Shown one piece after another: positions 52,245 to 58,746 of a stretch of DNA of 64,000 nt. How positions within the stretch are numbered: the first letter of the stretch is position 1; each line of letters starts with the position of its first letter. The notes beneath the pieces were generated by a model that was not told the DNA's origin, searched no databases, and saw only the letters and a list, made by a program, of their open reading frames with translations. The stretch spans positions 20,084 to 84,083 of the forward strand of contig DASYCE010000028.1 in assembly GCA_036500345.1 (NCBI GenBank), written 5' to 3'. The position numbers and the translations under genes are program-made. The DNA is from Gemmatimonadales bacterium. GTDB lineage: Bacteria; Gemmatimonadota; Gemmatimonadetes; Gemmatimonadales; GWC2-71-9.

Positions 52245-52339
52245 TGTGCTGTGAGCAAGCGGCGTGAGCCGTACCCGGTGGTGCGGCTCGCGTGCGCGGC
52301 TTCTGTCAGCGGTGCACCGAATCGAAATCATGTTGAACA

Positions 52340-53060
52340 TGGAATGAATGGCGCTGCGGATGCTGTGGAACTCGCGGGAAGCCGCGTGCATCCCGTTGAA
52401 ACGGCAGCGACAATGAGCGACGGATGCGTGAATGCCAGTGTCGCGGCGTCCAGTGAGGGTGCGCGGTCCCGAGTGGCGGCGACAGCAACCCGAATGACGA
52501 TGACAGCGGACCGCGACAGTGCGGTCGATGAGCGAGCGAGTTTGGCAGCGGCTCGACTGAGAGCGACAGCAGACCCATTGCCGGCATCCGCGGACCGCCT
52601 CGGCGAAACGCGGGAGTGAATCCCGCGGTACTGGAGCGGATCTGCGCCGCAGCCTCGAGAATGAGTGGCACAGCGCGGCAAGTGATGACGACCGGCAAGC
52701 AGGTGAGCATGACAAAGACCCTGGTGAGCCTGTCGGAGAATCGACTGCGTGTGCGCGCGAGGCGGATGGGCCGATCGGCGAACTGAATGAATGCAACAGA
52801 CGACCAAGTCAATGTGACTCGGCACCGTGTTAGCGTGCCCCGGCCGTTCGTGAGCCGTTCACGCCACCGATTGAGCCGGCTGATGACCTGATCGTGTGTG
52901 ACGGATAACTGAAAGAGTCGGACGCGGGTCTGCTTCCGGCGAACTCGGACCCGCAACTGGCGGTATCGATCGATCGACGGGTGGTATTCGAGTCGAGTGA
53001 GTCAGTAGCGGCGCCGAGTGGGATGGAATCGGTCCCGCTTCGGGCGCACACGGCTTGAAA
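52340..53060. repeat. Degenerate 21-base tandem repeat array, about 30 units
   Basis: The core RTGAGY recurs every 21 bases. From 52661 to 53039 nineteen successive positions stay in exact phase (52661, 52682, 52703, 52724, 52745 and so on), for example GTGAGC at 52703, 52724 and 52850, ATGAAT at 52787, TTGAGC at 52871 and GTGAGT at 52997. A second block (52494-52599) is also spaced by 21, offset by one base. Further 21-base steps occur at 52344, 52365 and 52386. In the plus frame one unit encodes a heptad near VSVTRNR, but stops interrupt it. Minus frames stay open by composition only. No spacers separate the units, so this is not CRISPR. Confidence 0.75.
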
Positions 53061-53104
53061 TGCGTGTGATCCGGGCTTGGACGGATGCGGGTGGGCGGTG
53101 CGGG

Positions 53105-53488
53105 CTATCGCCGGCGAGTCGCGGTCTTCTTTCGGGGTTTCTGTTTTGGTGCCGCCGGTTTCGCTGGTGCGGAATACGCCTCTGCCGCCTCGCGCACAAC
53201 CGACGGGTGACGTCGAGCGACCATGATGAGGATTCGGGCGGCACCCGTTGGCTTTCGGCGCCCCTGCTCCCAGTCCTGCAGCGTCCGCTTGCTCACGCCC
53301 ATTGCCGTTGCCATCTCGGCTTGCGACATCCCCGTGCGTTGCCGAGCCTCGATCAACGCGGTGCGTTCCGGTCCGAGAACGTCCGCTGCGGTGTAGCTTC
53401 GCCCGGGCGCCATCGTGCCGCGCTCGATCGCATGCATCTGGCGAATGCTCTCCGCCAGCTCGTCATAGTGCCTGCTTTTCGTTGCCAT
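53105..53488 (-). CDS. NadS-like XRE antitoxin
   Basis: A 127-residue DNA-binding protein. The helix-turn-helix is RTGMSQAEMATAMGVSKRTL followed by QDWEQGRRKPTGAARILI, the pattern of NadS/HigA-type antitoxins. The N-terminal part contains YDELAESIRQMHAIERG. A very basic Lys/Arg/Ala tail (PKQKPRKKTATRRR) ends the protein. It lies 62 bases downstream of the RelE-like toxin gene, so the pair is toxin-first, as in HigBA. It should neutralise the toxin and repress the operon. Confidence 0.85.
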   Translation of the reverse strand: MATKSRHYDELAESIRQMHAIERGTMAPGRSYTAADVLGPERTALIEARQRTGMSQAEMATAMGVSKRTLQDWEQGRRKPTGAARILIMVARRHPSVVREAAEAYSAPAKPAAPKQKPRKKTATRRR

Positions 53489-53550
53489 CGCTTCACCATC
53501 AGAAGAGCCGATGAATATCGGCCGTTGCCGGCTGCCACATTGCCGCCGGG

Positions 53551-53862
53551 TTATCGCATCAGCTTCCCGAGTTCGCGGTATTCCGCGGGCGTCAAATTGC
53601 TCCGGTCGTTCTTCGCGAAAAGGAAGATCAGGAACGTCTGCTCTCGCTGCCTGCGAACCGCATAGATCACTCGAAGTCCCCCACGTTTCCCCGGGCTGGA
53701 GCCCGGAATCCGCAGCTTTCTGAGGCCTCCTGACCCAGGTATCGTGTCGCCAGCGTCAAGGTCTCTTGCGAGCATCTCGGTCACCGACTCCCGCTCCGCC
53801 TGGGACAAAATCCGGTTGGCGACCTTCGTGAAGATCGGAGTTTTGATGAATTCGGTAGCCAC
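53551..53862 (-). CDS. RelE/HigB-like toxin
   Basis: A 103-residue protein of the RelE superfamily branch paired with NadS-type antitoxins. Typical segments are FIKTPIFTKVANRIL, DTIPGSGGLRKLRIPG, GKRGGLRVIYAVRR and FLIFLFAKNDRSNLTPAEY. RelE-like toxins cut mRNA in the ribosome; basic residues (Arg, Lys) around RKLRI and KRGGLR fit. It starts at GTG (53862) with no ribosome-binding site; a full promoter lies just upstream. Confidence 0.85.
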   Translation of the reverse strand: MATEFIKTPIFTKVANRILSQAERESVTEMLARDLDAGDTIPGSGGLRKLRIPGSSPGKRGGLRVIYAVRRQREQTFLIFLFAKNDRSNLTPAEYRELGKLMR

Positions 53863-53867
53863 CGACC

Positions 53868-53896
53868 AGCATACGGCATTGCCGTACCGCAGTCAA
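53868..53896 (-). promoter_or_regulatory. Toxin-antitoxin promoter with operator in the spacer
   Basis: On the minus strand the -35 TTGACT (53891-53896), a 17-base spacer and -10 TATGCT (53868-53873) form a good promoter. A perfect 15-base palindrome TACGGCA-T-TGCCGTA (53872-53886) lies within the spacer and -10. The -10 ends five bases before the toxin GTG, so the mRNA is probably leaderless. The antitoxin HTH is the natural repressor. Confidence 0.75.
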
Positions 53897-53950
53897 TTGC
53901 CAATTTCAGCTGGCGAATCCAAATAACGCGGGGAGACGACGAGGTCCGGG

Positions 53951-54178
53951 TTATACCGGATAACGAGTAGAAGATGCTTCCACCCAGCGCAGATTGAGCG
54001 TATCGTCTTTGAATACCGATATTACCAATCGGCGCCCACTCAGGACTTCGATTATGTCACGATCTGATAATTCGTCGTTCGTCGTGATTGTTACGCCGCG
54101 CTCAAGAAACCACTTCCACCGTTCGGGGACGCCGTGAGATCGGCAACCTCCTTCCTTTTCTTCGGCCAGCCAATGCGC
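53951..54178 (-). pseudogene. Possible broken or non-ATG small gene
   Basis: An open minus-strand frame of 75 residues has a protein-like composition: WLAEEKEGGCRSHGVPERW, WFLERGVTITTNDELSDRDI, IEVLSGRRLVISVFKDDTLN and LRWVEASSTRYPV. No ATG, GTG or TTG start lies in it. The neighbouring minus frame upstream (to 54405) reads RGFAITDEAAAAVKLAALSL and could be the N-terminal part joined by a frameshift near 54120. It overlaps the plus-strand LuxR-like gene, so at most one is intact. I do not recognise a family. Confidence 0.3.
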
Positions 54179-54535
54179 TCACCGCGTAGCGAAAGTGCGG
54201 CGAGTTTAACGGCCGCAGCGGCTTCGTCAGTTATTGCGAACCCACGCAAGCGGCCGGGGCACAGGCGGAACAACGTTTCGGTCGACAGCGCCGACGAGGC
54301 CACCTGGCGGCTTTCAGTTATCCGTTTGCAGGCGGCACGCGGACTCTCCGAATGCCTTGCCGAGGTAGCGGTTCTCCGCCATCTCGGAATGAGCGAAAAG
54401 GCCATTGCAGGAGCACTTGGAATTCCCTACGCTACTTGCCATGCCCGCTTTCGGCGATTGTACAAACTCCATCAGATCGACGGTCTGATCGCCCTCGTCC
54501 TGATGGTAGAGCGAGCGTTGAACGGCGCGCCCTAG
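54134..54535 (+). CDS. Orphan LuxR/GerE-type HTH protein
   Basis: Up to 133 residues. The C-terminal 60 residues form a GerE-like helix-turn-helix: LSECLAEVAVLRHLGMSEKA, IAGALGIPYATCHARFRRLY and KLHQIDGLIALV. No receiver or sensor domain is visible. The N-terminal 65 residues are low-complexity, and the true start may lie further downstream (ATG at 54173 or an internal TTG). It sits between the toxin-antitoxin pair and the HExxH cassette and might regulate the latter. Confidence 0.5.
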   Translation: MRSATSFLFFGQPMRSPRSESAASLTAAAASSVIANPRKRPGHRRNNVSVDSADEATWRLSVIRLQAARGLSECLAEVAVLRHLGMSEKAIAGALGIPYATCHARFRRLYKLHQIDGLIALVLMVERALNGAP

Positions 54536-54653
54536 CCCGTAGCCAGCATTCCGCACCAATATCCCCGCATTAGCACCTTGATGCACCTGAATTGGCGTCT
54601 GGTGCCGCAGCGCGCGACGCAGATCTTTATGGCAGTCCAAGAACCATTCGACG

Positions 54654-55046
54654 GTGATATCACTTCCTCGACCCGCAGGAGCCAGTGTGTCCAACCGGAT
54701 TCGGTCCCTCACACCTCAGTCAAGGTTGGCGGCAGGTATTGTCGCGCTCGCCATTGGAATGTCCGCCTGCGCCTCGACCGTACCCGAGCCTGGGATTCGG
54801 TTGGTTCACCGCAACGGTACGTACTTGGTAGACAGTTCAGCGGCGCTCGATAGTGCGAAGACGTTCATGTTAGCGGCGGGCTGCGGTACTGGTGGGTCGA
54901 CTACGCCAATTGGTTCAGTGTTGGTACCGGTTCCGTTGGCCGGACAGCGACGATTTGACTGCCACTCCCTGACAAAGGATTCACTTGCACGCGTCGTCGT
55001 CTCATACACGATCCGTCATCTTCCTGGATCCCAGGCGAGCACCTGA
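54654..55046 (+). CDS. Small lipoprotein, first gene of an accessory cassette
   Basis: About 130 residues from a GTG at 54654; a GTG at 54687 just behind AGGAG is the alternative. The N-terminal segment LAAGIVALAIGMSAC looks like a lipoprotein signal. The mature part contains two CG/DC cysteine sites (AAGCGTGGST and RRFDCHSL) and ends VVVSYTIRHLPGSQAST. No family recognised. Its stop overlaps the start of the next gene by one base (TGATG). Codon use is less GC-rich than in the flanking chromosome. Confidence 0.55.
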   Translation: MISLPRPAGASVSNRIRSLTPQSRLAAGIVALAIGMSACASTVPEPGIRLVHRNGTYLVDSSAALDSAKTFMLAAGCGTGGSTTPIGSVLVPVPLAGQRRFDCHSLTKDSLARVVVSYTIRHLPGSQAST

Positions 55047-56155
55047 TGAGCGAGTACTGGGTCGTTGCGGCCGTTGACGAGAATAGTTGTGGGGATGATA
55101 ACGTCCTTCGATTTCATGTCCCGCCGGGAATAAACTATACAGTGTTCAACCAAGACGGCTCGGTGAACTCGGACGGCCAAGCCGGCGCCTACGGCGATGA
55201 CTTCCAGATTGACTGCGGCGGTGGTGGCGGATCGTCTACAGAATGGAATGCCATAGCAGTTACGGGTGATGGCGTTCCGATTGATCCGCAGCCGACGTAT
55301 AACTGGGCTGACAATCCTATACCGAACGGTGGGACCGGGAGCGGCGGGAGCGACGATCCACCGGCGATTGCAGATGATTCGCTCGTCGCCGGAGTAGCCC
55401 TGACGTTTGGGAAAAGTGGGACGCTTCGCATCGGAGATGAAATCTTCGGTACTGTGACTGTGACGTACCAAAGTGGACGCACGGCGACGGATGTCGTGCC
55501 GTCGTGGACGATCTCTAGCCCAGATATTCTTGGAAAGGATGGGGACAACTTCGGGTTCGACGGGTTGGCTTCTGGAGAAGCAACGGTGACGGCAGGCGTT
55601 GCGGGCTACACCAGCTCGGCATCGCTGACAGTGATTGTAGATCTGGATAGCCTCGACACCGAAGATGACGACTCAGCGCCAGATTGTATCGCGGGCCATT
55701 TGAGCGCGAAGGAGGCCGATTGGTGCAACGCGCAGAAGGCACAATCGAACGCTACATGGATGGATCGAATTAACGCCGCGCTCTCGGATATGCGGGCGCG
55801 CGGAGGCGTATGTCAAGGGTTGGCCGATACGCTTGCGGTGGTATTGGCTGATTCAAATATCCACGTATCGTTTAGCAATCTCTCGACTTTTGCCCCACTG
55901 CCAGGCGATCCTGAGACCCCGGGGGCCGGTGGCCGCGCGGGGTTCGTAACAATTGGAAGAGATTACGTGAACAAGTACTCCGATGCGGATCATCCGCTGG
56001 TGACGACAGCAGGCGAAGTTACCCTTCAGTTTGCGTTGGCTCACGAAGCTGATCACTTGCTAAACAACAGATATCCGAACGGCTGGGCGCATCTTGAAGG
56101 GCCCACAGAGGGAACAACCACGCCGAATGCCGTCGCTTGTGGTCGAGGACCATGA
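55046..56155 (+). CDS. Ig-like/HExxH putative metallopeptidase
   Basis: A 369-residue protein with no signal peptide. Residues about 115-205 resemble a bacterial Ig-like (BIG2) domain: VALTFGKSGTLRIGDEIFG, VTYQSGRTATDVVPSW and GLASGEATVTAGVAGY. The C-terminal domain (from CIAGHLSAKEADWCNAQKA) contains FALAHEADHLLNN, an HExxH zinc motif, followed about ten residues later by HLEGPTEG, a possible third ligand. Cysteines near both ends could pair. It is a candidate zincin peptidase of unknown target, between two lipoproteins and overlapping both. Confidence 0.6.
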   Translation: MSEYWVVAAVDENSCGDDNVLRFHVPPGINYTVFNQDGSVNSDGQAGAYGDDFQIDCGGGGGSSTEWNAIAVTGDGVPIDPQPTYNWADNPIPNGGTGSGGSDDPPAIADDSLVAGVALTFGKSGTLRIGDEIFGTVTVTYQSGRTATDVVPSWTISSPDILGKDGDNFGFDGLASGEATVTAGVAGYTSSASLTVIVDLDSLDTEDDDSAPDCIAGHLSAKEADWCNAQKAQSNATWMDRINAALSDMRARGGVCQGLADTLAVVLADSNIHVSFSNLSTFAPLPGDPETPGAGGRAGFVTIGRDYVNKYSDADHPLVTTAGEVTLQFALAHEADHLLNNRYPNGWAHLEGPTEGTTTPNAVACGRGP

Positions 56156-56796
56156 TGCAGGTCCGCTTTCTGGCACTGTCATGCGCACTTGGTCTGGCCG
56201 GTTGCTCCGTGCGCTCCCCTCAAACCATTCCCGCGCCGGTCACGCCGATCGCCGCAAATCGGGCATCGTGGTGTGATTCTAGTGTCCCGGGTGCAGTGCA
56301 GGTTGATAGCGAACTGTTCAGCCGGGTCATCGATCAGTTGCTCGCTACGTATCGCGATCCGTTGGCGATGACGCCTTGGCCGATCGGCGATAGCCCGCTG
56401 CACGATGAACCGGCGAGAGCTCGTCCCGATTCCACATGGAGCGCCTTTGCGGCAGCTCGGCTTGCCGTTCTTGAGGCGCGCCACATTCGCGTCGTGAATG
56501 ACGTGGCGCTGAGCCATTGCGTGCTCGGCGCACAGCTGGTGGCGCCGCAACCGGGGTGCCCGGATTCGCGGGCGGAATACGTTGCTGTCGGAGTCGCACG
56601 ACATGGCGGGGCATACTACCCGCCGCTAATCGACAACCGCGCCGTCGGCGACGCCGAGGGGCTGTGCACGATCCGGGTCGTGACGACGAACGCCTCGCCA
56701 GGCGGCCTCCTTCGTGCTTATCTCGATTACCTGTTCATGAGGGCCAACGGGCATTGGAAGCTGGTTAACGTCGTCGAATTACTGTCCGAACCGTAG
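56152..56796 (+). CDS. Lipoprotein of unknown function
   Basis: About 214 residues, starting MMQVRFLALSCALGLAGCSV, with a clear lipobox (LAGC). The mature part is mainly helical then strand-rich (ELFSRVIDQLLATYRDP, FAAARLAVLEARHIRVVND, EYVAVGVARHGGAYYPP, LCTIRVVTTNASPGG, HWKLVNVVELL). The end resembles an NTF2-like module (FMRANGHWKLVNV). No family recognised. Its start overlaps the HExxH gene stop (ATGA). Confidence 0.6.
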   Translation: MMQVRFLALSCALGLAGCSVRSPQTIPAPVTPIAANRASWCDSSVPGAVQVDSELFSRVIDQLLATYRDPLAMTPWPIGDSPLHDEPARARPDSTWSAFAAARLAVLEARHIRVVNDVALSHCVLGAQLVAPQPGCPDSRAEYVAVGVARHGGAYYPPLIDNRAVGDAEGLCTIRVVTTNASPGGLLRAYLDYLFMRANGHWKLVNVVELLSEP

Positions 56797-56880
56797 CGGT
56801 TCGTCTGGATGACTGGGCCCACACGCCGGAGCGATCGGCAGGGATGGACTGACCGAGCTGCCAGAACGACGCAACCACCG

Positions 56881-56910
56881 CTTACCAAACCCCACCCCCG
56901 CACGTAACTT
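56881..56910 (+). promoter_or_regulatory. Promoter TTACCA-17-TAACTT matching the M24 promoter
   Basis: CTTACCAAACCCC (56881-56893) and TAACTT (56905-56910) repeat the block seen at 45683 with exactly the same 24-base offset between boxes. The -35 TTACCA and -10 TAACTT fit a sigma-70 promoter 54 bases before the amidohydrolase ATG. AGGAG follows at 56953. Confidence 0.65.
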
Positions 56911-56963
56911 TTTCCCGTCCCGCGGCCACCGCGCCGCGCGTATCCGCACCTCCAGGAGATGCC

Positions 56964-58730
56964 ATGCCCCTCTCGCTCCGCGCCCCCGCGGCGGCGATCG
57001 CGACGCTCGTCTGCGCCGCCCCCATTTCTCTCGCCGCCCAACGGCACGTCCCCGCAACCTACGCCATCACCGGCGCCCGCATCGTCCCCGTCTCGGGGCC
57101 GGTGATCGACAAAGGCACCGTGGTGATCCGCGACGGGATCATCACCGCCGTGGGTAGCTCAGTCGCCACGCCCGCCGACGCCCGCGTGATCGACGGGAAC
57201 GGCCTCTCGGTCTACCCCGGCCTCATCGACGCTTACACCTCGCTCGCGCAGACCAGCGCCGCCAACGCCGCCGCTGCGGCAACTGCTGCCGCCGGTCGCG
57301 GTGGACGCGGTGGTGGCGCAACGACGACGACAGCGCGCGCGGAGGCGGCGCCGAATTCGAATTACGTGACGGGGCTCAGGCCGGAAGTCGACGTGGTGAA
57401 TGAACTCGAGATCGACCCCGCCGAATTCGACGCGGCGCATTCCGCCGGCGTCACCACCGCCGTGACCGCGGTCCCCAACGGGATCTTCCGCGGTGCCGCG
57501 GCGGTGATCGACCTCGACGGCGATTCGGTTTCCGACATCGTCCTCAAGGGAGGCGTGGCGCAGAGCATCGGCTTCTCACGCGGCGGCGGCGGTTTCGGCG
57601 GCGGCGGCGGCGGTCGCGGAGGATATCCCGGTACGCTCTTCGGTGCGTTCGCGTCACTGCGCCAGGAACTGCTCGACGCGCAGCACTATCGCGACGTGAA
57701 GGCGGCGTATCTCAAGAATCCGCGCGGGGTCAAGCGTCCCGCCTACGACGCGTCGCTCGAAGCGCTGCAGCCGGTGATCTCGCACGACGAGCCGGTGATC
57801 CTGCAGGCGAACACCGAACGTGAAATCATCCGCGCCCTCGATCTCGCCAAGGAATTCAATCTCAAGGCGGGAATCGCCGGCGGCGCACAGGCGTATCTCG
57901 TCGCCGATCGGCTCGCAGCGGAGCACGTGCCGGTGATCCTTACCCTCAACTTCCCGCGCGCCGGGGCCGGTGGCGCAACAGGCGGTCGAGGTGGCGGCGG
58001 TGGTGGAGGCGGGCGCGGCGGTGCCAGCGCCGACGATCCTGAGCCGCTCCGCATGCTGCGCGATCGGGTGATGGCTCCGAAAGGCCCTGCGATTCTCGCC
58101 AAGGCCGGCGTGCGCTTCGCCTTCACGTCCGGCGCCGACTACACCGACATGCTCGCCAACGTGCGCAAGGCGATCGCCGCCGGCCTTCCGGCCGACGAAG
58201 CGCTGCGCGCAATGACGGTGAATCCCGCCGATCTCTTCAATCTCTCCGACCGGATCGGGACGATCGAAACCGGGAAGATCGCGAATCTCACGATCACCAA
58301 GGGCGATCTCCTCGCTGCCGACGGTCACGTGTCGCAGCTCTTTGTCGACGGCGCCCCGGTCGATATTCCCGCTGCACCGGTCAACGCCGGCGGTTCAGCT
58401 GGTGGACGCGGTGGTCGCCCCGGCGCCGATGTCAGCGGCCGGTGGAGCGTCAACGTGACGGTCGACGGCGTCGAGCACACCGTCACCCTCTTCCTCCGCC
58501 AGGATGAAGACCGCCTCTACGGCGTTGTCGAAGGCGATCTCGGCTCCAGCGACATCCTCAGCGGCGAAGTCGACTGGGACGGAACCTTCGCCTTCACCGC
58601 GACGCTGTCGTTCCTCGAGGGAACCGCGGATGCCGAGTTCGACGGAGCGCTCGATCGCACCGGGATGCACGGCTCGCTCTCGGCCGAAGACCACAACACC
58701 GGCTCGTTCGCCGGTTCACACGCGAACTGA
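56964..58730 (+). CDS. Exported amidohydrolase-like protein lacking HxH
   Basis: A 588-residue protein with signal peptide ending near ISLAAQRH. It has the amidohydrolase fold (ITGARIVPVSGPVIDKGTVV, DGNGLSVYPGLID) but where active enzymes read HxH after PG..D it has AYTS (Tyr91, Ser93). Two very glycine-rich inserts interrupt the fold (near residues 210-225 and 335-355). After the C-terminal strand a small extra domain of about 90 residues follows (VSGRWSVNVTVDGVEHTVT). It is probably not a normal metal-dependent hydrolase. First gene of a three-gene operon. Confidence 0.8.
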   Translation: MPLSLRAPAAAIATLVCAAPISLAAQRHVPATYAITGARIVPVSGPVIDKGTVVIRDGIITAVGSSVATPADARVIDGNGLSVYPGLIDAYTSLAQTSAANAAAAATAAAGRGGRGGGATTTTARAEAAPNSNYVTGLRPEVDVVNELEIDPAEFDAAHSAGVTTAVTAVPNGIFRGAAAVIDLDGDSVSDIVLKGGVAQSIGFSRGGGGFGGGGGGRGGYPGTLFGAFASLRQELLDAQHYRDVKAAYLKNPRGVKRPAYDASLEALQPVISHDEPVILQANTEREIIRALDLAKEFNLKAGIAGGAQAYLVADRLAAEHVPVILTLNFPRAGAGGATGGRGGGGGGGGRGGASADDPEPLRMLRDRVMAPKGPAILAKAGVRFAFTSGADYTDMLANVRKAIAAGLPADEALRAMTVNPADLFNLSDRIGTIETGKIANLTITKGDLLAADGHVSQLFVDGAPVDIPAAPVNAGGSAGGRGGRPGADVSGRWSVNVTVDGVEHTVTLFLRQDEDRLYGVVEGDLGSSDILSGEVDWDGTFAFTATLSFLEGTADAEFDGALDRTGMHGSLSAEDHNTGSFAGSHAN

Positions 58731-58746
58731 CGCCATGAGGAATACA

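Noticed and set aside
52251..52619. Plus-strand frame of 122 codons directly after the helical protein
   Set aside because: It runs into the repeat array and shows only Ala/Arg/Ser/Thr composition, so it is probably a by-product of the repeats.
51981..52956. Several long minus-strand open frames over the repeat array
   Set aside because: All three minus frames stay open over the same region because the repeats contain few complements of stop codons; they share no ribosome-binding site and no homology I recognise.
52340..53060. CRISPR array
   Set aside because: Units are contiguous, diverged and only 21 bases, with no unique spacers and no cas gene in the window.
54314..54712. Minus-strand frame of 132 codons overlapping the LuxR-like gene
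   Set aside because: No family resemblance; the plus-strand HTH motif is much more convincing.
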